From Planobacterium oryzisoli (GTDB lineage Bacteria; Bacteroidota; Bacteroidia; Flavobacteriales; Weeksellaceae): 64,000 nt of DNA. The position numbers and the translations under genes are program-made. The stretch's first letter is position 1. Every line of letters begins with the position of its first letter. The stretch lies in contig NZ_JADKYY010000006.1 of assembly GCF_015354315.1 (NCBI RefSeq), positions 99,071 through 163,070 of the forward strand, given 5' to 3'. The notes under the pieces are model-generated. The model searched no databases. It had not been told where the DNA came from and saw only the letters and a program-made list of their open reading frames with translations. Below are positions 25,900-34,631 of this stretch, in pieces.

Positions 25900-26256
25900 A
25901 TGGATCTATTACAGTACGTACAAGACAAGTACATTTCAAAGAAAGAATTCCCAGAATTCAAGGCCGGTGACACCATCACTGTGTATTACGAAATTAAAGA
26001 AGGTAACAAGACTAGAACCCAGTTCTTCAAAGGAACTGTGATTCAACTTAGAGGTACCGGAGGCACTAAGACGTTTACAATCCGTAAAATGAGCGGAGAT
26101 GTAGGTGTTGAAAGAGTATTCCCTATCAATATGCCGGCTTTACAGAAGATTGAAGTAGACAGAAGAGGAAAAGTAAGAAGAGCAAGAATCTATTACTTCA
26201 GAGATCTTAGAGGTAAGAAAGCTCGTATAAAGGACGCAGCTTACAAGAAAAACTAA
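25900..26256 (+). CDS. rplS: 50S ribosomal protein L19
   Basis: A 118-residue L19 of standard length. It has FKAGDTITVYYEIKEGNKTRTQ and FKGTVIQLRG (near 47-56), then GVERVFPINMPALQKIEV and the basic C terminus with RRARIYYFRDLRGKKARIKD. It sits at the 30S-50S interface. It has its own strong promoter and strong terminator; the usual partners (rpsP, rimM, trmD) are not adjacent. Confidence 0.97.
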   Translation: MDLLQYVQDKYISKKEFPEFKAGDTITVYYEIKEGNKTRTQFFKGTVIQLRGTGGTKTFTIRKMSGDVGVERVFPINMPALQKIEVDRRGKVRRARIYYFRDLRGKKARIKDAAYKKN

Positions 26257-26281
26257 GTCTTTGCTTCTACGCATTATAGTG

Positions 26282-26312
26282 AAACTGCCTCCGTTTGGAG
26301 GCAGTTTTTTTG
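26282..26312 (+). terminator. Terminator of rplS
   Basis: AAACTGCCTCC (26282-26292) pairs perfectly with GGAGGCAGTTT (26297-26307), loop GTTT, followed by a long T run. Confidence 0.95.
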
Positions 26313-26355
26313 TTTTTAGCGCAAGAAGAAGGACGGTTTAAGCCGTCCTTTTGTT
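26312..26355. repeat. Dispersed 44-base hairpin repeat, copy A
   Basis: GTTTTTAGCGCAAG followed by the hairpin AAGGACGG...CCGTCCTT and a TTTT run. A second copy at 63955-63998 matches at 40 of 44 positions, including the unpaired 5' flank. Both copies lie right after an intrinsic terminator. The conserved flank suggests an interspersed element rather than chance similarity of two terminators. Confidence 0.7.
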
Positions 26356-26415
26356 AGTACTATATGCTATAGCATGTTCTCTGCATGTGTTTTCACCTTT
26401 TAGGGGCTAGAGATC

Positions 26416-28182
26416 TTAAATAGGTTCGGTCATTTTTAATAACCACTCTTTTTCCTCTCCTTGCAAACGATCCCCAAGCTTTTCTCTAACCCATTGGTGG
26501 TAGTTGTTAAGCCAATCAATTTCTTTAGGGGAAAGCAAGTCCTTCTCAATCACAGAGCTAAAAAACGGACAGATCGTTAAAGTCTCGAATTCCATAAAAT
26601 CTCCGAACGCTGTACTTTCTGCTTTTCGTACTGCTATAAGATTCTCATGGCGAATACCGTATTGATTTTCTATGTAGAGCCCTGGTTCGTTGGACACTAC
26701 CATGCCTTCCAACAGATCTTGGGGATTCATATCCTTTCGTATATTTTGCGGCCCTTCATGCACATTCATAAAGCTCCCCACCCCATGTCCCGTTCCATGG
26801 TTGTAGTCCTTACCTTCCGCCCATAGGGCTTCCCGTGCAAATGCATCTAAATGTACTCCCTTCGTTCCCTTAGGAAATTTAACCATAGAGAGTCTGATCA
26901 TACCCTTTAAGACAAGTGTCGTATCGCGTTTATATTGTGTACTTACTTCTCCCAAAGGAAAAGTACGGGTAATATCTGTGGTGCCCTCAAGGTACTGACC
27001 TCCCGAGTCCACAAGGATACTTCCCTCCGCTCGAACCTCTTTACTACCTTCTTTTGGTGCAGAATAATGAGGTATGGCATCATTACCTTCATAGCCTACT
27101 ATGCTTCCGAAACTTGGACCCACAAACCCTTCCTGTTCTGCGCGGAAACTCTCAAGCTGCTGCCCAATAGAAAATTCCGTCATGGGAACCTTTCCTACAT
27201 TGGTCGTGATCCAGTAGAGAAACTTTACCATTGCCACACCATCCTTAACCATCACGGTGCGGAAACCTTCCAGCTCTGCAGGGTTTTTCATTGCTTTCAT
27301 TAAGTTCCCAGGAACTGGAGATACGATAATAGAATTGCCACTTAGCGCTTCAAAAACGGCCTGGTTCGTCGAAGAAGATACCAAAACCTTCTCGCCCTCC
27401 AACTTTTCTAGCATAGGGTAAAAGGCGGAATACGACTCAATCTGCACACCGGCGGCCTCCATTTGCACTATAGCATCGGTAGACAATTGTTCTTTTTCTA
27501 AAAACACCCATGCATTGGAAAGACCTAGTACGACAAATCCCAAAAATACCGGATTGGCCTCAACATCGCTTCCTCTTAAATTTAAAGTCCAGGCTACATC
27601 GTCCAGGCTTGCAATAATATGCATGCTTGCTTCTTTACGTCGCATCTCCTTTCTAATGTCTTCCAACTTCTCCTGCACACTTTTCCCAGCACGTTCCACG
27701 GGATGGACGAAGATAGGCTTCGATTCATTTTGCTCCCGTGAGGTCCAGACATCTTTCAACAGATCGGAGGCAACCAACGTAATACCCGCTGGCGCAAGTC
27801 CACTGCGCATTTCTTCCCAGTTATGGTGTGACGTTGCAAGAGGATTGGCTCCCACCACAGCTCCTTCTTTAAGCCTGTTCTTTAAGTAGGAAATATAATC
27901 TTCAACTCCTTCCACGCCCATTTTCATCAACTCAAAATCCGAACCCGCAAGCTCTTTTGGAGCCTGTATAAAATACCTTCCGTCCGTCCACAGACCTGCG
28001 TTCTCTTGGGTAACCACAGCAAAACCAGCAGATCCGGTAAAACCTGTTAGCCATTGCCTTTCTTTCCACTGATTAGGAAGGTATTCACTCATATGAGGAT
28101 CGGCCGAAAAGACTACAAATGCGTCTATACTCTCTTTTTCCATCTGCTCACGTAGCAGTTGTACTTTTTCTTTTGAGGTCAT
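26416..28182 (-). CDS. Xaa-Pro aminopeptidase (aminopeptidase P, M24B)
   Basis: A 588-residue, three-domain aminopeptidase P like the eukaryotic XPNPEP1. Two creatinase-like N-terminal domains (about 5-290) precede the pita-bread catalytic domain (about 300-530). Metal-binding parts are visible: LVDSGGQYLEGTTDITRTF, HGTGHGVGSFMNVHEGP and SNEPGLYIE. It removes an N-terminal residue before proline, in the cytoplasm. An in-frame ATG at 28203 exists, but it overlaps a promoter-like TAACTTTA, so ATG 28182 (MTSKEKV) is preferred with moderate confidence. It lies 33 bases downstream of the P-type ATPase. Confidence 0.93.
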   Translation of the reverse strand: MTSKEKVQLLREQMEKESIDAFVVFSADPHMSEYLPNQWKERQWLTGFTGSAGFAVVTQENAGLWTDGRYFIQAPKELAGSDFELMKMGVEGVEDYISYLKNRLKEGAVVGANPLATSHHNWEEMRSGLAPAGITLVASDLLKDVWTSREQNESKPIFVHPVERAGKSVQEKLEDIRKEMRRKEASMHIIASLDDVAWTLNLRGSDVEANPVFLGFVVLGLSNAWVFLEKEQLSTDAIVQMEAAGVQIESYSAFYPMLEKLEGEKVLVSSSTNQAVFEALSGNSIIVSPVPGNLMKAMKNPAELEGFRTVMVKDGVAMVKFLYWITTNVGKVPMTEFSIGQQLESFRAEQEGFVGPSFGSIVGYEGNDAIPHYSAPKEGSKEVRAEGSILVDSGGQYLEGTTDITRTFPLGEVSTQYKRDTTLVLKGMIRLSMVKFPKGTKGVHLDAFAREALWAEGKDYNHGTGHGVGSFMNVHEGPQNIRKDMNPQDLLEGMVVSNEPGLYIENQYGIRHENLIAVRKAESTAFGDFMEFETLTICPFFSSVIEKDLLSPKEIDWLNNYHQWVREKLGDRLQGEEKEWLLKMTEPI

Positions 28183-28215
28183 AAATCTATCTTTTAAACC
28201 CATAAAGTTACAATT

Positions 28216-30726
28216 TTAAGCGCTTTTGCGCACTTTGCGCATAATTATTTTTTGTAGATCAAGCCACGCGACACTAATAAAGGCAAGTGCGGTACACTGC
28301 AGAAGTTCCAGTACAGTTAGTTTGCCAAGTTCAAAGAAACTGCGGGCAGGTTCAAAATACAAGAGACTAAATAAAAGACCTAAGACCATTATTGAGATAC
28401 CATACAGCAAGGGATTCTTGTAGGAAAAAGTCTCTACAATAGTATGGTAGGAGCTGCGATTAACAAAGCTTAGGAATACATTACTAAGCACCAAAGTGGA
28501 AAAGATCAGACTACGAAGTTTATCCTCCTCCATCTCTGCATTGATAGAATACTGGTAAAGCACTAGTAAGACACCCGCGATTACCGCTCCTTGTACGACA
28601 CTTCTAAAAAGTTCCTTTCGAGAGAAAAAAGTCTCGCTAATGGGTCGGGGCGGCTCCTTCATTGCCCTTTTCTCCAGTGGTTCGTTTTCAAAAACTATAG
28701 AGCAAGTAGGCCCCATAACCAGCTCCAGAAAAATAACATGAAGGGGGGAAAATATATGGGGATACATCCAACCTAAAATTAGTGGGATGGAAACTACAAC
28801 AACTATGGGGATATGGATTGAAATGATATATTGAATGGCCTTCTTTAGATTGGAATAGATTCGTCTTCCCGCTTTCACCCCTTCTGTAATTCCCTCAAGA
28901 CTGTCGTTAGAGAGTACCATGGAGGCTGCCTGCTTGGCAATCTCCGTACCTTTATGACCCATAGCCACACCAATGTGCGCACTTCTAAGTGCTGGTGCAT
29001 CGTTTACGCCATCCCCTATCATTGCTACAATTTCGCCCTGTTCTTTCAAGCTTTGAATAATCCGTAATTTAGCTTCGGGAAACATACGTGTAAAGAGCGT
29101 ATGCTGCTTCGCCGCACGGGCAAGTTCCTGGGGATTAAGTTCCATTAATTCCGTTCCAGTTATGCACGAGTTTACCTCAGATATGCCCGCTTTTTGAGCA
29201 ATTGCTTTGGTAGTAAGCTCATTATCCCCAGTAATTACTTTAACTACAATTCCTGCCTGCTTCAGCTCCTTAAATACATCGCTAATAAAAGCTTTTGGAG
29301 GATCTTCAAATGCAAGGAAACCAAGGAATTCGAAAGTAATATCCTGTTGTGTTACAGGAAGCGCGCCCTCCAGCACCCTGGTGGTGCCCACTCCCAGAAC
29401 ACGCAAACCTTGACTCGCCAGCTCCTCATACACCTGTTGGTACCTACTGCGCTCGCCTAATGCAAGATAGCTATGTTCTAAAAGTGCTTCGGGTGCTCCT
29501 TTGACTGCAGCTATAAGTTCTCCCGATGGAGTTTTCCAAACGTGCGTCATCATTGGAGGTTTTCCTTCCAAGGGATATTCATGAAAAAGGGCCCATGCAC
29601 TTCTTTTCTCATAGAGGCCTTGTTGCTTTGAAATCGAATGAATATCCATCTCCATGGTATCGAAAGCCACAGGCTCACTGGCAAGCAGGGAATTCCAAAT
29701 TATCTCATTTAATTCGGGGTCATCAAAGTCGCTTCGCTTGAAATGACGGCTACTTTTTGCCCGGAAAATTTTCTTTAACTCCATGCGATTCTGAGTGATG
29801 GTTCCGGTTTTATCCGTACACAAAATAGTGGTGCTCCCAAGCGTTTCCACAAGCGAGGCACGTTTAATTACTATACCCTGCCTTAGCAACTTCCATGCAC
29901 CCAGAGCCATAAAAGTCGTAAATGCTACAGGAATCTCTTCAGGTAGTATTGACATAGCAAGTGTAAGACCAGCCAGCAGACTCTCCACTAAATCGTTGGT
30001 ATTATAGTAACTCACTCCCCAGACCACAGCAAACACCGCAACACCTATCACCGCCATGGAGCGGACAAATTTTGAGATTTGAATTTGTAGAGGTGACTTT
30101 TCTTTCTCAATCGAGGTGATACTGGCTCCGATTTGTCCTAATTTGGTACCATCTCCCACGGAAGTAACCTCATACACTGCATAACCACTGAGCACTACAG
30201 TGCCACTCAGTACTCTATTATCTTCTGAGAAGGCATCCTTGCTAACCGAGAAGGACTCTCCTGTCAGCAAAGACTCATCTACGGTAAAATCGGTAGAGAA
30301 ACGGAGCGTGCCATCGGCCGCAATACTTTCGCCTTCTCGTACAGTGCAAAAGTCACCTACCACTACCTCCTTTGCCGCAATTCCAAGCAGCTTTCCTTCT
30401 CTAATCACCTGTACCCTGGGTGCGGTTAACTGCTGTAATGCCTTGAGTGCAGACTTACTGCGATTGTCTTGATAGATCGAAATGGAAAGCACTATGAGTA
30501 ATGCAAAACCCATAAAAAGGGCTTCGTTGTAATTACCCGTGCTGATATATATTACAACCACAGCTATCAGAAGCAGAATCATGGGCTCCTGTAAAATATC
30601 GAAGAGTTGATGAAAAAACCCTCCAGATTTTTCCAATTTGAGGACATTCTCGCCATTGGAGGTGCGGGAACGCTGCACCTGCTCTGGAGTCAAACCTTCA
30701 AATTCTTTTGGAAAATTTTCTTCCAT
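28216..30726 (-). CDS. P-type cation-transporting ATPase (Ca2+-ATPase-like)
   Basis: An 836-residue P2-type ATPase with N-terminal cation-ATPase domain, actuator TGES (155-158), phosphorylated aspartate D305 in CTDKTGT, nucleotide-binding region near 395-420 and hinge GDGVNDAPAL. The M4 motif reads PEEIP instead of PEGLP of classical Ca2+ pumps. About ten membrane helices are present, four in the C-terminal block. It probably exports Ca2+ or another cation, but the ion is not certain. It is transcribed ahead of aminopeptidase P. No N-terminal heavy-metal-binding CxxC is present. Confidence 0.9.
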   Translation of the reverse strand: MEENFPKEFEGLTPEQVQRSRTSNGENVLKLEKSGGFFHQLFDILQEPMILLLIAVVVIYISTGNYNEALFMGFALLIVLSISIYQDNRSKSALKALQQLTAPRVQVIREGKLLGIAAKEVVVGDFCTVREGESIAADGTLRFSTDFTVDESLLTGESFSVSKDAFSEDNRVLSGTVVLSGYAVYEVTSVGDGTKLGQIGASITSIEKEKSPLQIQISKFVRSMAVIGVAVFAVVWGVSYYNTNDLVESLLAGLTLAMSILPEEIPVAFTTFMALGAWKLLRQGIVIKRASLVETLGSTTILCTDKTGTITQNRMELKKIFRAKSSRHFKRSDFDDPELNEIIWNSLLASEPVAFDTMEMDIHSISKQQGLYEKRSAWALFHEYPLEGKPPMMTHVWKTPSGELIAAVKGAPEALLEHSYLALGERSRYQQVYEELASQGLRVLGVGTTRVLEGALPVTQQDITFEFLGFLAFEDPPKAFISDVFKELKQAGIVVKVITGDNELTTKAIAQKAGISEVNSCITGTELMELNPQELARAAKQHTLFTRMFPEAKLRIIQSLKEQGEIVAMIGDGVNDAPALRSAHIGVAMGHKGTEIAKQAASMVLSNDSLEGITEGVKAGRRIYSNLKKAIQYIISIHIPIVVVVSIPLILGWMYPHIFSPLHVIFLELVMGPTCSIVFENEPLEKRAMKEPPRPISETFFSRKELFRSVVQGAVIAGVLLVLYQYSINAEMEEDKLRSLIFSTLVLSNVFLSFVNRSSYHTIVETFSYKNPLLYGISIMVLGLLFSLLYFEPARSFFELGKLTVLELLQCTALAFISVAWLDLQKIIMRKVRKSA

Positions 30727-30844
30727 GGCTCCTATTTTAATCTATTTAAAGGTAAAGAATAATTTCCCTTTAATCCCTAACAGCGGTTCCAATGGGAGTA
30801 AATGAGATAAAAATCAGTATCTTCATCGGCAAAAATTTTTAATC

Positions 30845-32398
30845 ATGAGAAATTACAGAAAAATCATGCTGGTGACAGCATCACTATTTGTAGGTTTCAC
30901 ACAGGCCCAGACTCAGAAGCAGACCGTGGATGCCATTATGAAAGAGACCTATGAAAACTCTCAACTTGAAAAACTTGCCTTTCAGTTAGTGGACGGAATC
31001 GGACCGCGACTTGTAGGAAGTCCAAAAATGCAGCAAGCCCATGACTGGGCTGTAAACACGTTTAAATCGTGGGGCATTGATGCACGCAATGAAAAGTGGG
31101 GTGAATGGAAAAGTTGGGAGCGAGGTACTTCCAGTATTGAAATGGTTTATCCCTATGTAAAGTCTCTGGAAGGAATGCAGCTGGCATTCAGCCCCTCTAC
31201 AGGTGCTAAGGGAGTAACCGGCGAAGTAATTATGATGCCAGTTTTTAAGACCAAAGAAGAATTCGAAAAATTCTTACCAAAAACGAAAGGAAAGTTGGTT
31301 ATGGTGTCGCAGTACCAGCCTAGCGGCAGACCCGACTATAACTGGAAAGAATTTGCTACTGAGGAATCCTACGAGCGTTATAAAAAAGAAAGTGAAAAGC
31401 GGAATGCGGAGTGGAATAAATCACTTGAAACCATCGGGTATAGCTGGCGTACTATTGGAAAACCTTTTGAGAATGCGGGAGCTAAAGGTTTGATCTGGAG
31501 TAACTGGAGCAGAGGATTTGGTGTCAATAAAATTTTCTTTGCAGGAACAAGCAAAATACCTGTAGTGGATGTTTCCCTAGAAGACTACGGACAGCTCTAC
31601 AGGATGCTTGAAAACGGCATTACTCCACGCTTAAAGCTGACCACCAATTCAAAGGATCACGGAATGGCTCCTACATTCAATACTGTAGCAGAAATTCGTG
31701 GAACGGAAAAACCGGACGAATATATAATCTTGTCGGCCCATATAGACAGCTGGGACGGAGGCACAGGGGCCACAGACAATGCTACTGGAACCATTACCAT
31801 GATGGAAGTGGCACGTATACTGAAGAAGCTCTACCCTAACCCAAAGCGCACCATTCTTGTAGGGCTATGGGGAAGTGAAGAACAGGGGCTTAATGGAAGC
31901 CGTGCATTTGTTTCAGCACATCCAGAAAAAATGAAAGGTATACAGGCCGTCTTCAATCAGGACAATGGAACAGGACGCATCCAGAATGTTTCTGGACAAG
32001 GATTCCTGCATGCATACGATTATCTTGGAAGATGGTTTGCCGCCGCTCCTTCACAACTTACACGCGAGATTAAGTTTACGTTCCCTGGTTACCCAGGAGG
32101 AGGAGGAAGTGATCATGCTTCCTTTGTTGCCGCAGGAGCGCCAGCATTCATGCTAGGATCACTTAACTGGGCTTACGGCAATTACACCTGGCACACACAA
32201 AGAGACACTTACGATAAAATCGTTTTTGATGAAGTAAAGAATAATGTCGCACTAATCGCGATCCTTACGTATATGGCCAGTGAAGATCCCCAGAAATCAT
32301 CTTCCGAACGAATCAACTTACCTATGAATCCAAGGACTGGTGAACAAATGCAATGGCCTACCGTCCAGGAACCTACCCGTAAAGGAGGATTGGATTAG
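30845..32398 (+). CDS. Secreted M28-family zinc metallopeptidase
   Basis: A 517-residue exported aminopeptidase/carboxypeptidase. The signal peptide ends near TQAQ (22). A protease-associated-type insertion (about 115-260) precedes the catalytic domain. Zinc ligands and catalytic residues are in AHIDSWDGGTGATDN (H299, D311), GSEEQG (E345/E346) and NQDNG (D373), with the last histidine near TWHTQRDT. It resembles human plasma glutamate carboxypeptidase. It hydrolyses peptides in the periplasm or outside. A perfect-stem terminator follows. Confidence 0.92.
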   Translation: MRNYRKIMLVTASLFVGFTQAQTQKQTVDAIMKETYENSQLEKLAFQLVDGIGPRLVGSPKMQQAHDWAVNTFKSWGIDARNEKWGEWKSWERGTSSIEMVYPYVKSLEGMQLAFSPSTGAKGVTGEVIMMPVFKTKEEFEKFLPKTKGKLVMVSQYQPSGRPDYNWKEFATEESYERYKKESEKRNAEWNKSLETIGYSWRTIGKPFENAGAKGLIWSNWSRGFGVNKIFFAGTSKIPVVDVSLEDYGQLYRMLENGITPRLKLTTNSKDHGMAPTFNTVAEIRGTEKPDEYIILSAHIDSWDGGTGATDNATGTITMMEVARILKKLYPNPKRTILVGLWGSEEQGLNGSRAFVSAHPEKMKGIQAVFNQDNGTGRIQNVSGQGFLHAYDYLGRWFAAAPSQLTREIKFTFPGYPGGGGSDHASFVAAGAPAFMLGSLNWAYGNYTWHTQRDTYDKIVFDEVKNNVALIAILTYMASEDPQKSSSERINLPMNPRTGEQMQWPTVQEPTRKGGLD

Positions 32399-32425
32399 AC
32401 CACAGCAAACTTACAAGTAAATTCC

Positions 32426-32464
32426 ACCGGTTGCAGTACACTACTGCAACCGGTATTTTTTTTT
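32426..32464 (+). terminator. Terminator of the M28 peptidase gene
   Basis: ACCGGTTGCAGTA (32426-32438) pairs perfectly with TACTGCAACCGGT (32442-32454), 3-base loop, then nine T. Confidence 0.95.
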
Positions 32465-32549
32465 CGTTTCGCAAGATCCTCGGTTCACAGGGTTTTTCCA
32501 TCGATGAGAATAGAATTTACATAGTTTTCATCTGTGTATATCTTGGCTG

Positions 32550-32557
32550 TAAATTTG
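32550..32557 (+). promoter_or_regulatory. TAnnTTTG promoter -7 element of the DUF6526 gene
   Basis: TAAATTTG lies 16 bases before ATG 32574. It probably serves the three-gene unit that ends with the topoisomerase gene. Confidence 0.7.
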
Positions 32558-32573
32558 TTGAAAAACTGTTACT

Positions 32574-33008
32574 ATGAAAAAACAAAACTATACCAACCAC
32601 CGCCGCTATTATCCGCCCCACCACTTTATTCTGCTTCCACTGCTATTTCTCTCCCTTATATACGGAATATACCGCAGTTTTGTAGAGCCAGAAAGTACTC
32701 CGTGGATTCTCTTTTCGGTTATCGTTTTCTTTCAACTCTACACTGTAATCATGCTTCGACAGCATTACGCTCTAGGTAATCAAAACCGAATTCTCCGCGC
32801 AGAATTTTCTCTGCGTTACTTCGAACTGTATGGAGAGCGCTCCGAACCCGTGCTGGAGAAACTTTCTTTCAATCAAGTGGCAGCATTGCGTTTTGCGCCG
32901 GACAATGAATTTAAAGAACTGTTGCATCATACACTACAAGATAATCTCTCGGGGGACCAAATCAAACGGAAGATTACCAACTGGAGAGCAGACCACCACC
33001 GCGTATAA
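32574..33008 (+). CDS. DUF6526 family membrane protein
   Basis: A 144-residue protein with two hydrophobic helices (about 18-36 and 43-60) near the N terminus, followed by a soluble C-terminal half rich in charge (HTLQDNLSGDQIKRKITNW). The opening KKQNYTNHRRYYPPHHF is typical of DUF6526, a Bacteroidota family without known function. It heads a unit with a small lipoprotein (22 bases downstream) and topoisomerase IB. Confidence 0.75.
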   Translation: MKKQNYTNHRRYYPPHHFILLPLLFLSLIYGIYRSFVEPESTPWILFSVIVFFQLYTVIMLRQHYALGNQNRILRAEFSLRYFELYGERSEPVLEKLSFNQVAALRFAPDNEFKELLHHTLQDNLSGDQIKRKITNWRADHHRV

Positions 33009-33030
33009 CCAACCCACAAATAAAATACTT

Positions 33031-33195
33031 ATGAGACAATTTATTATTTTATTTATTGCAGTTTTCTCCCTGTTCATGCTTCAATCGTGCGAGGCCATAG
33101 GAACTATATTTGAAGCAGGAATGTATTGGGGAATTTTCTTAGTGGTAGCACTGGTCGCACTAGTGCTGTACTTTTTCACTAAAGGACGGAAATGA
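33031..33195 (+). CDS. Small lipoprotein with one membrane helix
   Basis: A 54-residue protein starting at ATG 33031. A lipoprotein signal ends at LQSC (C20), followed by a short spacer and one hydrophobic helix (about 32-49) ending in KGRK. Similar tiny proteins occur in many flavobacteria and carry no assigned function. Its stop overlaps the topoisomerase start as ATGA, so the two are translationally coupled. The longer frame upstream (from 32830) is out of frame with the DUF6526 gene and is not real. Confidence 0.7.
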   Translation: MRQFIILFIAVFSLFMLQSCEAIGTIFEAGMYWGIFLVVALVALVLYFFTKGRK

Positions 33196-34301
33196 CCGCC
33201 GCACAGAAACATTTAGTACACAAAATCAAACCAAGCAGACTAGTTAGGATTATGAACGATCCTGAAAAGTCTGCTTCTGCGGTATCACTGATATATACTA
33301 GCGATCAGCAAACCCCTGGCATCCGCAGAAAGCCTTATGGAAAGAAATTCCATTACTACGAAGAGGGTGTGCGTATAAAAGATTCGCAAAAGATAAAACG
33401 ATTTGAGTCCCTTGCGATTCCTCCTGCCTGGGAAGACGTTTGGATCTGTGCATTGGAGAATGGACATTTACAAGCTACCGGTGTGGACGGTAAAAAACGC
33501 AAACAATACCGATATCATCCACTCTGGACTGCACTACGGAATCATACAAAATTTTACAGAATGATCTCTTTTGGTCATGCCCTTCCTAAATTAAGACTAG
33601 CGATGGAAAAGGATCTTTCACGACCCAAACATGATCAAAGGAAAGTACTTGCCCTGGTAGTAAGTCTTATGGAACGCACTGGTATTCGCATCGGGAATCA
33701 GGCGTACGAAAAACTCTACGGTTCTTTTGGGCTCACTACTTTAAAAGATAAACATGTGCAAATCGAAGGAGGAGAAATCCGCTTCAGTTTTAAAGGGAAG
33801 AAGGGAATATACCATGACATTGGAATTAGGCACCGCAAACTGGCCAATGCTGTCAAAAAATGCCGTGATATCCCAGGCAAAGAACTGTTCCAATACTATG
33901 ATGCGGAGGGAAAGCGTCAATCCATAGACAGTGGCTTGGTAAACAGTTACATTAAAGAACACACTGGGGATGATTTTACCGCAAAGGATTTCCGCACGTG
34001 GTCGGGCACCGTCAGTGCCCTGATCGCAATTAAAGAAATCGAGCAGACGCAAAGTAACGAGACATACAAGAAAAAGGTCAACTTAGCTTTGGAGAAAGTT
34101 TCCCAGCACTTAGGCAATACCCCTACCGTTTGCCGCAAGTACTACGTGCACCCGTTAGTTATCAATCTTTATGAAAATGATTCCATTAAGAAGTATACCG
34201 ATCGGCTTGATGCAATTGAAATAGACGATGGAAAATCAGGCCTTACCGTAGAGGAAAAGCTGGTCCTTGAAATATTGGAAAACGAATCGCCTGCTCTTTA
34301 A
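33192..34301 (+). CDS. DNA topoisomerase IB
   Basis: A 369-residue poxvirus/Deinococcus-like type IB topoisomerase. The catalytic set is complete: R166 in TGIRIG, K203 in FKGKKG, R268 in DFRTWSG, N309 in LGNTP where poxviral enzymes have histidine, and nucleophile Y318 in CRKYYVHP. The Asn is the known bacterial variant. It relaxes positive and negative supercoils through a 3'-phosphotyrosine link without ATP. It is translationally coupled to the small lipoprotein. Such enzymes occur sporadically in bacteria beside the essential type IA and II enzymes, so it is accessory. Confidence 0.93.
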   Translation: MTAAQKHLVHKIKPSRLVRIMNDPEKSASAVSLIYTSDQQTPGIRRKPYGKKFHYYEEGVRIKDSQKIKRFESLAIPPAWEDVWICALENGHLQATGVDGKKRKQYRYHPLWTALRNHTKFYRMISFGHALPKLRLAMEKDLSRPKHDQRKVLALVVSLMERTGIRIGNQAYEKLYGSFGLTTLKDKHVQIEGGEIRFSFKGKKGIYHDIGIRHRKLANAVKKCRDIPGKELFQYYDAEGKRQSIDSGLVNSYIKEHTGDDFTAKDFRTWSGTVSALIAIKEIEQTQSNETYKKKVNLALEKVSQHLGNTPTVCRKYYVHPLVINLYENDSIKKYTDRLDAIEIDDGKSGLTVEEKLVLEILENESPAL

Positions 34302-34312
34302 TCCCAAGATTA

Positions 34313-34480
34313 CTAATTGGTCTCTAAAACGGGTTCCACCGGCTGCGCTTCACCCGTTGGTAGCGTCTGAAAAAGCTCAGGGAATACGGCTTGCAGTACA
34401 AAATAAAATACAATCAGTAGTACAAGAATGGTTATCGCTATTACTACTCCACGCGGTGGGGTGTTTTTTTCTGAAGCCAT
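34313..34480 (-). CDS. Small single-pass membrane protein (55 residues)
   Basis: An open frame on the minus strand from ATG 34480 to TAG 34313. The protein starts MASEKNTPPRG, then has one strongly hydrophobic helix (about 11-33, VVIAITILVLLIVFYFV) and a short soluble tail rich in Pro, Glu and Gln. It is below the size used by common ORF callers. It fills the convergent space after topoisomerase IB with an 11-base gap. The composition (lysine before the helix, a single helix, a tail of non-random character) supports a real gene. I recognise no family; the function is unknown. Confidence 0.6.
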   Translation of the reverse strand: MASEKNTPPRGVVIAITILVLLIVFYFVLQAVFPELFQTLPTGEAQPVEPVLETN

Positions 34481-34590
34481 ATTTTTATTTGTTTATTTGG
34501 TTGGTAGGAACATAACAAAATACGTTCCAATTTTCTGTGGGATTTAAAGTAAAAAAACTCCTTCATACCTCAGAGCTCTACCGAATTGCT

Positions 34591-34598
34591 TAACTTTG
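34591..34598 (+). promoter_or_regulatory. TAnnTTTG promoter -7 element of pruA
   Basis: TAACTTTG lies 33 bases before ATG 34632. Its last three bases are the TTG that opens the longer frame at 34596. Confidence 0.7.
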
Positions 34599-34631
34599 CT
34601 TTACTATAATTATTATCTTAAAAAAATACTT

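Noticed and set aside
26326..26355. Copy A hairpin as merely a second rplS terminator
   Set aside because: The complete terminator at 26282-26312 already serves rplS, and the conserved 5' flank shared with copy B points to a repeat element; termination may be a side effect.
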